Notes: a model not told the origin generated them from the sequence alone. A DNA stretch of 64,000 bases from Marinomonas spartinae (GCF_016461715.1 NZ_JAEMUI010000014.1:1-64000), one strand, 5' to 3'. Positions 1 to 9,565 are shown, counted from the stretch's first letter. Made by a program: numbers and translations.

Positions 1-2
1 CC

Positions 3-422
3 TTATAATAAAATACCAATTACAGAGACAACTATTGCGAATAGGGCTATTGTTGTATTTATTCTAAAATTTAAAGTATTTTCGATATTTGCAATATTGC
101 TTTCAAAATTAGATAAACTTTTTACAAATACTTGTCTGGCATTTGCAACTACAATACTTTGAGAGGCCAGCCGATCAACTGCATCATTTCCACCATGTGC
201 TCTGGATACTGATTTTATCAACTTGAGCTGAGCCGTATATATTTTATCTGCATTTTCAAGTGATGTATAAAAATCTGTAAGGCTTAACTGAGCATCTGTA
301 ATGATTTTTTTTGGGAACATACTCAGCAGTCTTCTTTCAGATGTCGCAAGAGTTCGACTAGCCTCATTTACAGACTTTGCACCTTTCACATAGATAGATA
401 TTGCTTCGTTCAACTCATCCAT
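3..422 (-). CDS. Tail-anchored membrane protein of unknown function
   Basis: The 139-residue frame is complete: ATG at 422 and TAA at 3-5. The first 115 residues are hydrophilic and rich in Ser, Ala and Asn with heptad-like leucine spacing, so probably helical. The last 18 or so residues (TIALFAIVVSVIGILL) form a single hydrophobic segment at the extreme C-terminus, as in tail-anchored inner-membrane proteins. I do not recognise the family. Its neighbour on the left lies outside the window and a repeat-rich spacer separates it from the prp genes, so context gives no role. Base composition is more AT-rich than the prp operon. Confidence 0.6.
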   Translation of the reverse strand: MDELNEAISIYVKGAKSVNEASRTLATSERRLLSMFPKKIITDAQLSLTDFYTSLENADKIYTAQLKLIKSVSRAHGGNDAVDRLASQSIVVANARQVFVKSLSNFESNIANIENTLNFRINTTIALFAIVVSVIGILL

Positions 423-817
423 GGAACATCTCCGTTTTATAATAGTTTAATAATGCGCATGCGCATTTATCCAATAAATCGGCGTGCGCGTTATTCTGGT
501 CTTAGCCTTTTAGATAAATTAAGCTAACATCATGATTTATATAAAATAATAGATCATAATGAGCGTTCAGGCTTCGGCTTAAACAAGCATGATTGTTTTG
601 TCTAATAACCGTGCATCAGGAGGAGAGAAATATGTGGCTTTCGTCATCCTAGACGCCATGTTTACACTCTAATCTATTTTCAAATAAGTACCAATTAGAA
701 CATGTTGATATTTGATTCAGCGCAGGGTCAAAGCCCTTTTCGTGAAAGCATTTCAGAATAGTTAGGGTTAATCAGGTCGAAAAGGTGTTCGACCCCTTAA
801 TCCAATGAGGTAACCAT

Positions 818-868
818 TGTTGGACTGAAGTCCAACCTACAAATCGTCTTCGACGCAACGAAGTTGCG
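818..868. repeat. REP-like pair of short palindromes
   Basis: Two compact inverted repeats lie 18 bases apart: GTTGGACT-GA-AGTCCAAC (818-835) and CGCAAC-GAA-GTTGCG (854-868). No gene can be read through them. Paired short hairpins in a spacer are typical of REP/REPIN elements mobilised in trans by RAYT transposases. No RAYT gene is visible here. Confidence 0.45.
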
Positions 869-970
869 CGACTTTATGGTGTTTCAGAGTCAGTTAAAAA
901 TACCTTGTCTCCTATCCTCAAAACCAATCTATGCCTTGATGGGGCTCTGCATTGACAGCATGATGTCTCC

Positions 971-1060
971 ATGAGGAAACGAGGCGCTGCCCTTAAAAGC
1001 GAATTTTTGGTTACTTTTTGGGCGCTTGCAAAAAGTTACCCGCTCAGCAGAGCGGAATAA
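971..1060 (+). other. 29-codon open frame inside the repetitive spacer
   Basis: ATG at 971 opens a 29-residue frame ending in TAA at 1058-1060 and containing KSEFLVTFWALAKSYPLSRAE-like wording (core LVTFWALAKSYPLSRAE). I recall near-identical short peptides from intergenic repeats of many gammaproteobacteria. There is no clear ribosome binding site. More likely a conserved DNA repeat that happens to be open than a gene. Confidence 0.3.
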
Positions 1061-1114
1061 AGCTCATAAATACAAAGCAATTGAGAGACGACAAACAGAA
1101 CAACCCCATCCTAA

Positions 1115-1138
1115 CCTTCCCCTTAAAAAAGGGGAAGG
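1115..1138. repeat. Perfect 10-bp stem hairpin repeat
   Basis: CCTTCCCCTT and AAGGGGAAGG pair perfectly around an AAAA loop. The surrounding wording (CCCCATCCTAACCTTCCCC) is of a kind repeated in many proteobacterial genomes. There is no T-run, so it is a dispersed palindrome rather than an obvious terminator. The rest of 423-1315 shows no gene. Confidence 0.5.
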
Positions 1139-1230
1139 GACTTAGTGATTAGTCGCGCCACACACGGCAATGCCCGTTCAGCACTCTCTACTCGACTAAA
1201 AAATGTTCAAAATTTGTTTAATAAATAAAA

Positions 1231-1242
1231 ATTGTCGACAAT
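1231..1242. promoter_or_regulatory. GntR operator 1 (ATTGTCGACAAT)
   Basis: A perfect 12-bp palindrome of the style bound by FadR-subfamily GntR repressors lies 74 bases before the regulator's start. A second copy of the ATTGT-N2-ACAAT pattern occurs 53 bp downstream, about five helical turns away, so both face the same side of the DNA. Confidence 0.7.
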
Positions 1243-1247
1243 ACAAC

Positions 1248-1276
1248 TTGATAAACACCAAAAATAAGATTAAAAC
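1248..1276 (+). promoter_or_regulatory. Possible sigma-70 promoter of the prp operon
   Basis: TTGATA (1248-1253) and TAAAAC (1271-1276) are separated by 17 bp. The -35 box is good and the -10 box is poor. The two operator palindromes flank it on either side, which fits a repressed promoter. Assignment is by eye only. Confidence 0.35.
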
Positions 1277-1283
1277 TGCATAT

Positions 1284-1295
1284 ATTGTCAACAAT
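1284..1295. promoter_or_regulatory. GntR operator 2 (ATTGTCAACAAT)
   Basis: Inverted repeat ATTGT-N2-ACAAT, the same arms as operator 1. It sits 20 bases before the GntR start codon, where a bound repressor would overlap the predicted transcription start. Confidence 0.7.
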
Positions 1296-1315
1296 AAATA
1301 GAACACGTAGCCATT

Positions 1316-1999
1316 ATGAGTAACCTTGTTTCTGTCAAATTTGCCACCTTATCGGAAGACATCGCCCAGCAGTTAAGTCGTGCCATCGTTCAAGGTCATA
1401 TTCCTCAAGGCAGCAAAATTTCTGAAGCGGAATTAGCCAAACAATACGGTGTATCAAGAGGGCCGCTTAGGGAGGCCATTGTTAAATTAGAAGGTCTTGG
1501 CTTGGTCACTCGCACGGCAAACGTGGGGGCACGGGTGATAGAGCTCAATATTGATGACATGTTAGAAACCTTTGCTATGCGAGAAGCATTAGAAGGCATG
1601 GCCGCTAGGCTGGCGTCGGAAAAAATGCCCGAAGAGGAAGTCACTCGATTATATCATCTGCTAGACGAGCACCAAGCCTATCTGGATGCGAACCACGATG
1701 AGCATTATGTGCAACAAGGAGGTAACGACGATTTTCATCTCCGCATCATTCACGCTAGCGGCAACACCAAGCTTATTCGTCTATTAACAGAAGAGCTGTA
1801 TGCCGTTATCCGCATGTATCGACATCACACGGCGGATCAAAGACGCGACCCGCGCCAAGCGTTGCGTGAGCACAGGGCCATTTTAGACGCCATAGCCAAT
1901 CACGAAGGCGACCTTGCTGAATTACTGATGCGTCGGCATATCAGCCGTGCCAGTCAATTGCTGAAACAAGCCATGGAGCAATGCCTCGTTAAGCCTTAA
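1316..1999 (+). CDS. GntR-family (FadR/FCD) regulator of the methylcitrate operon
   Basis: The 227-residue protein has an N-terminal winged helix-turn-helix at about 10-75 ([33 protein letters not shown]) and an all-helical FCD effector domain at about 85-215. The FCD domain has the expected metal-ligand pattern: Asp near 139 (DDFH) and histidines in HASGN, and RRHISRA near the end. It is the first gene of a same-strand run with prpB (31-bp gap), and two matching palindromes lie just upstream. I infer an autoregulated repressor released by methylcitrate or a propionyl-CoA-derived signal. This replaces the sigma-54 activator PrpR of enterics. The start has a weak ribosome site but no better in-frame ATG exists. 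Confidence 0.85.
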   Translation: MSNLVSVKFATLSEDIAQQLSRAIVQGHIPQGSKISEAELAKQYGVSRGPLREAIVKLEGLGLVTRTANVGARVIELNIDDMLETFAMREALEGMAARLASEKMPEEEVTRLYHLLDEHQAYLDANHDEHYVQQGGNDDFHLRIIHASGNTKLIRLLTEELYAVIRMYRHHTADQRRDPRQALREHRAILDAIANHEGDLAELLMRRHISRASQLLKQAMEQCLVKP

Positions 2000-2030
2000 C
2001 CCAAAAGATAAAGAGAAAGGGAGAAAAATA

Positions 2031-2909
2031 ATGACAAAACACTCAGCAGGATTACGTTTTAGACAAGCAGTACAGGAGCACGCCCCTTTACAAGTGGTGG
2101 GCGCGGTGAACGCCTATTGTGCCATGATGGCAGAGCAAACAGGGCACCATGCCATTTACTTGTCCGGCGGCGGTGTCTCCAATGCCTCCTACGGTTTACC
2201 AGATCTGGGCATGACGGATTTACATGATGTTCTAGAGGATGTACGGCGCATTACTTCCGCTTCGGACTTGCCCTTATTAGTCGATATCGATACGGGCTTT
2301 GGTGGGGCTTTTAATATCACCAGAACCATACAGCAAATGGAAAGAGCCGGTGTTGCAGCGGTACACATTGAAGACCAAGTCCAGCAAAAACGCTGTGGTC
2401 ATCGCCCGAATAAAGCCATCGTCAGCCAAGACGAAATGGTCGATCGCATAAAAGCTTGTGTCGATGCTCGTCATGATGAAAGTTTTGTCATTATGGCCCG
2501 CACGGATGCCCTCGCCGTAGAAGGTATGGAATCGGCCATTGAACGGGCAATTGCCTGTGTGGAAGCGGGTGCCGACATGATTTTCCCAGAAGCCATGATT
2601 ACCTTGGAGCAATACAAAGAATTTGTCGAGGCCGTCAAAGTGCCTGTCTTGGCCAATATCACCGAATTTGGCGCCACTCCGCTGTTCAGTAAAGAAGAAT
2701 TAGCCAGCGTTGGGGTAGGTTTGGTGCTCTACCCCTTGAGCGCATTTCGCGCCATGAATAAGGCTGCCCTTAACGTTTACCAACACCTACTGAACGATGG
2801 CCACCAACGTAACGTGGTCGACAGTATGCAAACACGTAACGAGCTTTACGACTTTCTCAACTATCATGAATACGAAGACAAATTAGACGAGCTTTTCTCT
2901 AAAAAATAA
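2031..2909 (+). CDS. prpB: 2-methylisocitrate lyase
   Basis: Cleaves 2-methylisocitrate to pyruvate and succinate, the last step of the methylcitrate cycle, in the cytoplasm. The 292-residue length is normal for PrpB. The catalytic loop KRCGHR lies at 120-125 with the nucleophilic Cys122. The Mg2+-binding acidic residues DIDTGFGG (85-92) and HIED (112-115) are present, as are the substrate-pocket residues around [13 protein letters not shown] (43-55). The His-Arg after Cys-Gly distinguishes methylisocitrate lyase from isocitrate lyase. A purine-rich ribosome site (AGAAAGGGAG) precedes the ATG. Gene order gntR-prpB-prpC-prpD with gaps of 31-41 bp indicates one operon. Confidence 0.95.
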   Translation: MTKHSAGLRFRQAVQEHAPLQVVGAVNAYCAMMAEQTGHHAIYLSGGGVSNASYGLPDLGMTDLHDVLEDVRRITSASDLPLLVDIDTGFGGAFNITRTIQQMERAGVAAVHIEDQVQQKRCGHRPNKAIVSQDEMVDRIKACVDARHDESFVIMARTDALAVEGMESAIERAIACVEAGADMIFPEAMITLEQYKEFVEAVKVPVLANITEFGATPLFSKEELASVGVGLVLYPLSAFRAMNKAALNVYQHLLNDGHQRNVVDSMQTRNELYDFLNYHEYEDKLDELFSKK

Positions 2910-2950
2910 ACTCTCTCTAAACAATAACAATTAAAGTAAGGAGTAGAAAC

Positions 2951-4078
2951 ATGGCTAAAGTTCTTTCCGGCGCAGGCCTACGCGGCCAAAGCGCAGGCCA
3001 AACCGCACTCTGTACCGTCGGTAAAGCCGCCGCAGGATTAACCTATCGTGGCTACGATATTGATGTATTAGCCGATAAAGCGAGCTTTGAAGAAGTCGCC
3101 TATCTTTTATTATACGGTGCACTGCCGAACCGTGCTCAGCTGCGAGACTATGAAGCAAAACTTATGGGCTTGCGAGCCTTACCTGAAACCCTCAAAAAAG
3201 CCTTAGAACTGATTCCCGCAGAAGCTCATCCAATGGATGTCATGCGCACGGGCTGTTCCTTTTTAGGCAATCTAGAGCCAGAGCAGGACACCGAAGAAAC
3301 GCACCATACAGCGAATCGTTTGATCGCCGCCCTACCCGCCATCGTGTTGTATTGGTATCGCTTTATTCATGATGGTGTGCGCATTGATACCCTCAATGAC
3401 CATGTTCCTTCCTTGGCGGGGCATTTCCTCACCATGTTGCACGACAAAGCCCCTAGCGCGCTTCATGCAAAGGTCATGAACACCTCGCTGATCTTGTACG
3501 CAGAGCACGAATTCAATGCCTCGACCTTCACGGCTCGGGTATGCGCTTCCACGTTGTCAGACATGTATTCTTGTGTCACAGGTGGTATTGGCAGCTTACG
3601 CGGCCCGCTTCACGGCGGCGCAAATGAAGCGGCAATGGACATGATCGAACCTTGGCAAACCCCAGACGAAGCCGAAGCTGCGCTACTGCAAAAACTGGCT
3701 AATAAAGAAAAAGTCATGGGCTTTGGTCATGCTATTTACAGCGATCGAGATCCACGTAATGACATTATTAAAAAATGGGCGAAAAAACTCAGTGAAGACG
3801 TCGGCGACGACCACTTATACGCGGTGTCTGAACGCTGCGAAGCGGTTATGTGGCGTGAGAAGAAGCTCTTTTGTAATGCGGATTTTTTCCACGCCAGCGC
3901 TTACCGCTTCATGGGCATTCCCACTAAGCTATTCACGCCGATTTTCGTTTGCGCCCGAGTGACAGGCTGGACCGCCCACGTCATGGAACAGCGCGCTAAC
4001 AATCGCATTATTCGCCCCAGTGCCGATTACATTGGACCTGACCATGCGGATTGGGTGGATATTGACGACCGTCCTTAA
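2951..4078 (+). CDS. prpC: 2-methylcitrate synthase
   Basis: Condenses propionyl-CoA with oxaloacetate to 2-methylcitrate. The 375-residue protein is of the short, PrpC-type citrate synthase class. The catalytic triad can be seen: His221 in GPLHGGANE, His260 in MGFGHAIY and Asp311 in CNADFFHASAY. The oxaloacetate/CoA-binding RANNRIIRPSADYIGP lies near the C-terminus. A strong ribosome site (AAGGAG) sits 7 bases before the ATG. Placement between prpB and prpD makes methylcitrate synthase much more likely than housekeeping citrate synthase. Confidence 0.95.
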   Translation: MAKVLSGAGLRGQSAGQTALCTVGKAAAGLTYRGYDIDVLADKASFEEVAYLLLYGALPNRAQLRDYEAKLMGLRALPETLKKALELIPAEAHPMDVMRTGCSFLGNLEPEQDTEETHHTANRLIAALPAIVLYWYRFIHDGVRIDTLNDHVPSLAGHFLTMLHDKAPSALHAKVMNTSLILYAEHEFNASTFTARVCASTLSDMYSCVTGGIGSLRGPLHGGANEAAMDMIEPWQTPDEAEAALLQKLANKEKVMGFGHAIYSDRDPRNDIIKKWAKKLSEDVGDDHLYAVSERCEAVMWREKKLFCNADFFHASAYRFMGIPTKLFTPIFVCARVTGWTAHVMEQRANNRIIRPSADYIGPDHADWVDIDDRP

Positions 4079-4118
4079 GCGAAAAATAGACAAGAGAAAT
4101 ACTAAGTAAGGATCAAAA

Positions 4119-5606
4119 ATGAGTGCCAACGTAGACCAAAACAACCGTCCGGATTACGACCAAGTCATCCAGGACATCGCCGATTATGTACTGAACTATA
4201 AAATAGAAAGCCAAGAAGCCCTGGATACCGCTCGTAACTGTTTAATGGATACCCTCGGCTGTGGTTTACTCGCCCTGCGCTTTCCTGAATGTACCAAGCA
4301 TCTTGGCCCCATTGTGCAAGGCACAGTTGTCCCCAATGGTGCCCGCGTTCCCGGCACGTCTTTGTCCCTCGACCCAGTCAAAGCCGCGTGGGACATAGGC
4401 TGCATCATTCGTTGGTTGGATTACAACGACACTTGGCTAGCCGCCGAGTGGGGACATCCTTCCGATAACTTAGGGGGCATTTTGGCGGTGGCGGATCACC
4501 TTTCCCAAGTACGTTTGTCAAAAGGCGAACAGCCGCTGACCATGCGAGATGTCTTAGAAGGCATGATCATGGCCCATGAGATTCAAGGCGTCATCGCCCT
4601 CGAAAACTCATTCAACCGTGTGGGCTTGTGTCACGTTTTATTGGTACGGGTTGCCTCGGTTGCCGTAGTAACCAAAATGATGGGAGGCGACAGGGAGCAA
4701 ATCATGGCAGCGATTTCCCAAGCATGGGTGGACGGTTCCGCCCTGCGTACCTATCGCCATGCGCCTAACGCAGGCTCTCGTAAATCGTGGGCGGCGGGGG
4801 ATGCCACTTCACGAGCCGTTCGCTTAGCCGATATGTCCATGCGAGGCGAAATGGGCATTCCCGGTGTATTAACGGCGCCACAGTGGGGGTTTTATGATGT
4901 GTCTTTCTCGAAAACCAACAAAGACCAAACCATCAAACCAGAAGCGCAACGTCAGTTTGCTTTTTCACAAGACTACGGCACTTACGTGATGGAAAATGTC
5001 TTGTTTAAAATCTCTTTCCCGGCGGAGTTCCATGCCCAAACGGCAGCGGAAGCCGCTGTGATACTGCACCCCCAAGTGAAAGACCGCTTGGCAGACATTG
5101 ATAAAATCGTCATTCGCACCCATGAATCGGCCATTCGTATTATTTCTAAATCCGGCCCGTTGGCAAACGCTGCCGACCGCGATCACTGCTTGCAGTACAT
5201 GGCCGCCGTTCCATTAGCCTTTGGTCATTTAATTGCCGAACACTATGAAGATGACTTCCATGACGCCAACCCCATCATCGATGAACTGCGTGATAAAATG
5301 GAAATCGTCGAAGACAAACGCTTCTCTGCCGAATACCTAGAAGCCGACAAACGCTCCATTGCCAACGCCATTCAAGTGTTCTTTAAAGACGGAAGCAGCA
5401 CAGAAGAAGTGGTAGTGGAATACCCTGTTGGGCACCGTCGTCGTCGCGAAGAAGGAATTCCGCTTTTGGAGAAGAAATTCAAAAACAACTTGGCAACGCG
5501 CTTTCCGAACCGCCAATGCCAAACCATCTTTACTCTGTGTAAAGATCAAGCCACGCTAGAAAGCACGCCAGTTAACCGCTTTATGGATTTATTTGTCATC
5601 GCTTAA
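4119..5606 (+). CDS. prpD: 2-methylcitrate dehydratase (MmgE/PrpD family)
   Basis: Dehydrates 2-methylcitrate to 2-methylaconitate without an iron-sulfur cluster. The 495-residue length is typical for PrpD. Family hallmarks include the N-terminal helical segment with [15 protein letters not shown] (about 45-60), [22 protein letters not shown] (about 106-128) and [18 protein letters not shown] (about 220-238). The ORF ends with a basic GHRRRREEG segment seen in PrpD. No acnD/prpF pair is present, so this strain relies on PrpD plus a general aconitase for the rehydration. prpE is not in the window. A bidirectional terminator follows 33 bases after the stop. Confidence 0.95.
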   Translation: MSANVDQNNRPDYDQVIQDIADYVLNYKIESQEALDTARNCLMDTLGCGLLALRFPECTKHLGPIVQGTVVPNGARVPGTSLSLDPVKAAWDIGCIIRWLDYNDTWLAAEWGHPSDNLGGILAVADHLSQVRLSKGEQPLTMRDVLEGMIMAHEIQGVIALENSFNRVGLCHVLLVRVASVAVVTKMMGGDREQIMAAISQAWVDGSALRTYRHAPNAGSRKSWAAGDATSRAVRLADMSMRGEMGIPGVLTAPQWGFYDVSFSKTNKDQTIKPEAQRQFAFSQDYGTYVMENVLFKISFPAEFHAQTAAEAAVILHPQVKDRLADIDKIVIRTHESAIRIISKSGPLANAADRDHCLQYMAAVPLAFGHLIAEHYEDDFHDANPIIDELRDKMEIVEDKRFSAEYLEADKRSIANAIQVFFKDGSSTEEVVVEYPVGHRRRREEGIPLLEKKFKNNLATRFPNRQCQTIFTLCKDQATLESTPVNRFMDLFVIA

Positions 5607-5638
5607 CAGTCCAAGACATTGATTTCCATACATTCAAC

Positions 5639-5672
5639 GAGGGCGCTTAAATCATTAAGCGCCCTCATTATT
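5639..5672. terminator. Bidirectional terminator between prpD and mgdD
   Basis: GAGGGCGCTTAA (5639-5650) pairs perfectly with TTAAGCGCCCTC (5655-5666) around ATCA. ATTATTT follows on the plus strand. It separates the convergent prp and mgd operons. Confidence 0.85.
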
Positions 5673-5720
5673 TACTCCCGACTGAAACCGCCAATTAAAC
5701 AGCCAGTAGACAGAAAAGAC

Positions 5721-6314
5721 TCAAACAAACTCGGACGCAGCATCCGCTAGTGCTTCCCATAAATAGTGCGAGCTAGCCAAGTCAGACAGTAAGAGAAAAA
5801 ATTCCCCATGGCTGTCGCTGTCTTGTTTCGTCACTATCCCATTGGTACGAGCAACTGACGTTTGAGCAACACTCCCCAATGGGAAGGCATCGCTTCTTAA
5901 ATCAACGCCGCACACTTTGGAAAACATGGCTGCCGTTTGCTCGCCTTTAAACAAGAAGCAAGCATGGCTATGTTGACAAAATAAGCGATACACATCCTCT
6001 AACCCTTTCGCGTCAAACTCCAGCGTTTCAATCAATTCATGATAGGTATTGTCAAGATCCACTAACCAAAACTCGGATTTACTTAGCCGTAATACGACCA
6101 AACCATGCTCAAAGAGAAGGGATTGATTTGGCTTACTGGGAATCGGCAGTCCGTGCGACATCAGAAAACTTTCTGCCCCCATTCCCCGAAAACCCACTCT
6201 CGAATACAGGGTACAATCCTGACGTTGGATACTAGAGGTAAGTGACTCAGTATTAGTTACATCCAGCAGACTTTTGCGCGAGTTGGGTACCGCACTTAAG
6301 TTAAAAAATTCCAT
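5721..6314 (-). CDS. mgdD: N-methylglutamate dehydrogenase, SoxG-like gamma subunit (MgdD)
   Basis: The 197-residue protein has the features of the gamma subunit of heterotetrameric sarcosine oxidase: a GcvT-like small fold with VGFRGMGAESFLMSHGLPIP near the N-terminus and SVARTNGIV near the C-terminus. It is the last gene of a mgdA-B-C-D (soxB-D-A-G order) operon. Its ATG overlaps the mgdC stop by one base (TAATG), so the two are translationally coupled. Read on its own it would be called sarcosine oxidase gamma (soxG). I prefer MgdD because gmaS and mgsABC lie 20 kb away and because of the delta subunit variant. Confidence 0.75.
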   Translation of the reverse strand: MEFFNLSAVPNSRKSLLDVTNTESLTSSIQRQDCTLYSRVGFRGMGAESFLMSHGLPIPSKPNQSLLFEHGLVVLRLSKSEFWLVDLDNTYHELIETLEFDAKGLEDVYRLFCQHSHACFLFKGEQTAAMFSKVCGVDLRSDAFPLGSVAQTSVARTNGIVTKQDSDSHGEFFLLLSDLASSHYLWEALADAASEFV

Positions 6315-9232
6315 TACAACACCTCCTGACGCGCATTATTTGCATCATAAAAGGGTAATTTCACGACTTCTGCCATCACGATTTCCCCCTTATCCACTCG
6401 AATTGGAAATCTTGAACCGACCTCCTGCTGATCAACCCCGACAAAGGCCATGCCAATGTTTGCGCCAATCGTACTGGAATACTCTGAAGAGGTAACATTG
6501 CCCGTAATGGCGCAATCTGCTTGACTGGCATTGGCCAAGACGAGATGACCCTCTTTAGGTCGTGTTGCTTGGGCATCTAATTTAAAACCAACCAATTTTC
6601 GCGTCTGTTGTCGCGCCATAACAATATCAACCGATCGACTGCCAACAAAGAAAGGCTTCTTGCGGTTAATCGCCCAATGCAAAGAAAGCTCACCGGGGTG
6701 AGACATGCCATCGGTATCTTGGCTTACAATGATATGGCCTTTTTCTAGGCGCAATAATCGCTGAGTTTCAACACCAAATGGCTTCATATCAAACTCTTGA
6801 CCGACCTCCATTAAGCGATCCCAGATACCTTCGCCAAACAAGCTAGGCATATGTATTTCATACCCTAATTCGCCGACGAATCCGACCCTTAATAAACGCA
6901 CGGGCACACCGTCTATGGTGCCTTCTTTGTAAGCTAGATAGGGAAAGGCTTCATTGGAGAAATCCACATCAAAACACACCTTACTCAACACTTTTCTCGC
7001 TAGAGGACCTGCGACATTAACGGCAGAAAAAGCCGATGTGACATTGGCTATATCGACGCTTAAACGCCATTGGGCGTTCCATTTGGTCATTTCACGATAC
7101 ACGGCATCGACACCACTGGTGGTTGCCGTAATGTAAAAATGGTCTTCAGCAAGGCGACAAGCAACCCCATCATCCACCACAACGCCCTGCTCATTCGTTA
7201 AAACAGCATAGCGTGTTTTGCCAATGGGCTGTTTCAAGAAGCCAAACGTATAAATACGGTTCACAAACTCTGCGGCATCTGGGCCTCGAACTTCTAGGCC
7301 ACCCAAGGTACTGACATCAATCATACCAACCCTATTACGAACCATTTGTGCTTCCTGCTGAATCAACTGATCGCGATTCTCTGGATGACCGTAATAGGCT
7401 GGGCGACGCCAAATACCCGCCGGAATCATATGAGCCCCCAGTTCGAGATGACGTCTATGCATTGGCGTATGTTTATGAGGACTGAATATACGACCGGCAA
7501 TGTTGGCTAATTTTTCGGGAACAAAAGGTGGTCTAGCGGTTGTCACGCCAGTTTCGGTCACGCTTCGGTTCGTTGCCTCGGCGACCAATCGAGCGGTCGG
7601 TAATGCAGAATGACGACCTTGAGATGGCCCCATCCCAACAGTGGAAAATCTTTTGACTAATTGAATATCCCGATAACCTAGACGAGTCGCATTGACGATG
7701 TCTTTAGCTTGTAGGTCTTCATCAAAATCGACAAAATCTTTGCCCTTCGGGTGTTTGAAGATAGGCCAAGGAAAGTTCGTCTGCTTAACACAAGACACCG
7801 CTTCTGGCTCGCTACTTGGGATACCCAATGATGTCAAACTTTTGTATGCGGCTAACTGGCCATCGCGGATGACGGCGTCTAATTCATGAACACCATTTGC
7901 AGACCCTGCCACATAGAGGTTTGTCGGCAAGTTAGTCAATGAAAAACGCGCACTGTCATCGTTATAACTCAGCTTCGCGCCAGCCTGACAAAGCAATTGG
8001 TAAACGGGCATATAGCCTGCGGACATACATAACATGTCACAAGGAATCGTTACGCCACCAGCAGACACCTGCCCTGTTCCGGTGATGTCATGGACTTGAA
8101 CGGCAGATAAATGCGTCTTATCCGAGCTTGGCAAAGCTTCATACACGGTGGCATTTAAGCGCACATTGATACCTTGTTGCGCCACTGCTTTTTGCAAGCT
8201 GTCATCCGCTCCATTGGTACGCATATCCACAATAAGAGGGACTTGCACACCATTTCTAACTAACGCCAGTGCACACAAATAACCATCATCATTGCCGGTT
8301 AAAACGACGGCTTTGTTTGCAGGTTTAATCGCATAATGGGACATAAGGCGCATGGCAGCACTCGACATCACCACTCCTGGCACATCGTTATTACGAAAGA
8401 CAACATGTTGTTCAAACGCCCCTGACGCGACGATGCATTGCTTGGCTCGCGCTTTATACATGCGATTGCCCTGAATAATGGGCAAATAGTTATCGGTAAA
8501 CCAGCCATTACAAGTCGCGTTATTCAATACCGTGATATTGGAGTGATTTAAAACCTGCTCTGTAAGCTGAGTTCTTAACTCGTTGGCCCGTAAACCTTCA
8601 ACATCAAAACGATGATAGGTCAAAGCCCCCCCTAAAATAGGGTTTTCATCAACCAATAACACCGTTGCGCCAGCATCAGCGGCTTTTAATGCCGCAGCAA
8701 GACCCGCTGGGCCGGCACCGATCACTGCAATATCATGAAACAGATAGGCTTTATCATGATAGACAGGCTTAAAGGTAAGATCAGCAAAGCCTAAACCTGC
8801 TTTTTTGCGTATAAAGGGTTCCCATTTATCCCATACCCCCTTAGGTTTATAAAATGCACGGTAATAAAACCCGACTGGCATAAACCGTCCTGCATAGGAC
8901 AATCTTGCATCCTTATCTTTTTCCAGAGAGCCGTTATAATTTTGCCCAACCACATCCAAATCAGCACAAATAAGCTGCTTATCGGCTAAGACATTCGGCT
9001 CGCTTTTGAGCTGCACTAACGTATTCGCATCTTGACCCGCCATGGTTAATGGACCGCGTGGTCGATGGTATTTAAATGAGCGCGACATTAGCCACTGATC
9101 ATTCGCGATCAAGGCACTGGCAATCGTATCACCTTCAAACCCTTGATAAGACCGCCCCTCGAACATGAAATTGATCACCTTGTCTCGCTTGATGTATAAA
9201 CCTAAAGGGGCAGGTAGTCGATTCATGCTCAT
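6314..9232 (-). CDS. mgdC: N-methylglutamate dehydrogenase, SoxA-like alpha subunit (MgdC)
   Basis: The 972-residue protein has the complete SoxA layout. An N-terminal ferredoxin-like segment (about 15-100; SRSFKYHRPRG) is followed by a Rossmann dinucleotide site GAGPAG at 172-177 and a second dinucleotide half near 310. A C-terminal aminomethyltransferase/GcvT domain (about 590-960; FVNRIYTFGFLKQPIGKTRYAVL, GELGYEIHMP) would bind tetrahydrofolate and capture the released C1 unit. It oxidises N-methylglutamate to glutamate with the other three subunits. It starts inside mgdB (ATGA overlap) and ends in mgdD (one-base overlap). Alternative call: sarcosine oxidase alpha, which has the same fold and length. 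Confidence 0.8.
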   Translation of the reverse strand: MSMNRLPAPLGLYIKRDKVINFMFEGRSYQGFEGDTIASALIANDQWLMSRSFKYHRPRGPLTMAGQDANTLVQLKSEPNVLADKQLICADLDVVGQNYNGSLEKDKDARLSYAGRFMPVGFYYRAFYKPKGVWDKWEPFIRKKAGLGFADLTFKPVYHDKAYLFHDIAVIGAGPAGLAAALKAADAGATVLLVDENPILGGALTYHRFDVEGLRANELRTQLTEQVLNHSNITVLNNATCNGWFTDNYLPIIQGNRMYKARAKQCIVASGAFEQHVVFRNNDVPGVVMSSAAMRLMSHYAIKPANKAVVLTGNDDGYLCALALVRNGVQVPLIVDMRTNGADDSLQKAVAQQGINVRLNATVYEALPSSDKTHLSAVQVHDITGTGQVSAGGVTIPCDMLCMSAGYMPVYQLLCQAGAKLSYNDDSARFSLTNLPTNLYVAGSANGVHELDAVIRDGQLAAYKSLTSLGIPSSEPEAVSCVKQTNFPWPIFKHPKGKDFVDFDEDLQAKDIVNATRLGYRDIQLVKRFSTVGMGPSQGRHSALPTARLVAEATNRSVTETGVTTARPPFVPEKLANIAGRIFSPHKHTPMHRRHLELGAHMIPAGIWRRPAYYGHPENRDQLIQQEAQMVRNRVGMIDVSTLGGLEVRGPDAAEFVNRIYTFGFLKQPIGKTRYAVLTNEQGVVVDDGVACRLAEDHFYITATTSGVDAVYREMTKWNAQWRLSVDIANVTSAFSAVNVAGPLARKVLSKVCFDVDFSNEAFPYLAYKEGTIDGVPVRLLRVGFVGELGYEIHMPSLFGEGIWDRLMEVGQEFDMKPFGVETQRLLRLEKGHIIVSQDTDGMSHPGELSLHWAINRKKPFFVGSRSVDIVMARQQTRKLVGFKLDAQATRPKEGHLVLANASQADCAITGNVTSSEYSSTIGANIGMAFVGVDQQEVGSRFPIRVDKGEIVMAEVVKLPFYDANNARQEVL

Positions 9233-9540
9233 ACTGGCTTCTCCTCAACGCTTGCAGGGGCGCTTTCAAACTCTACGCGTTTATTAAACAGCTCAGATGG
9301 ATCATAGGTTTTAAGAATTTCATCACTGGCCGTATGACGCTCTGCAATAAACCAATAGCCAGAAGGTGAATGAAACCACCACTCGGTTACCACACGAACG
9401 GTATTTTCAGAATAAAACACATACTCAGCCCACTCTTTATCCGAACAGGTTAAAGCATTGGGCATGGTTTTCACTTCGCCACCATAAACAAATTCACTGA
9501 TATTTCTTGGCCCATTTAACGGGCAGTTCATAATTTTCAT
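9229..9540 (-). CDS. mgdB: N-methylglutamate dehydrogenase, SoxD-like delta subunit (MgdB), zinc site incomplete
   Basis: The 103-residue small subunit aligns along its length with sarcosine oxidase delta: NCPLNGPRNISEF at 5-17, YGGEV, CSDKEWAEYVFY (about 32-43) and VTEWWFHSPSGYWF (about 51-64). Classical SoxD binds zinc through Cys-x2-Cys plus a His-x3-Cys pair. Here Cys6 and His57 remain, but the second Cys is Asn9 and the last Cys is absent. I recall this zinc-less variant from methylamine-type (Mgd) operons, and use it as support for the mgd call. The 3' end overlaps mgdC by 4 bp. Confidence 0.75.
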   Translation of the reverse strand: MKIMNCPLNGPRNISEFVYGGEVKTMPNALTCSDKEWAEYVFYSENTVRVVTEWWFHSPSGYWFIAERHTASDEILKTYDPSELFNKRVEFESAPASVEEKPV

Positions 9541-9565
9541 AATGCCTCCTATTCTAGGAAATCAC

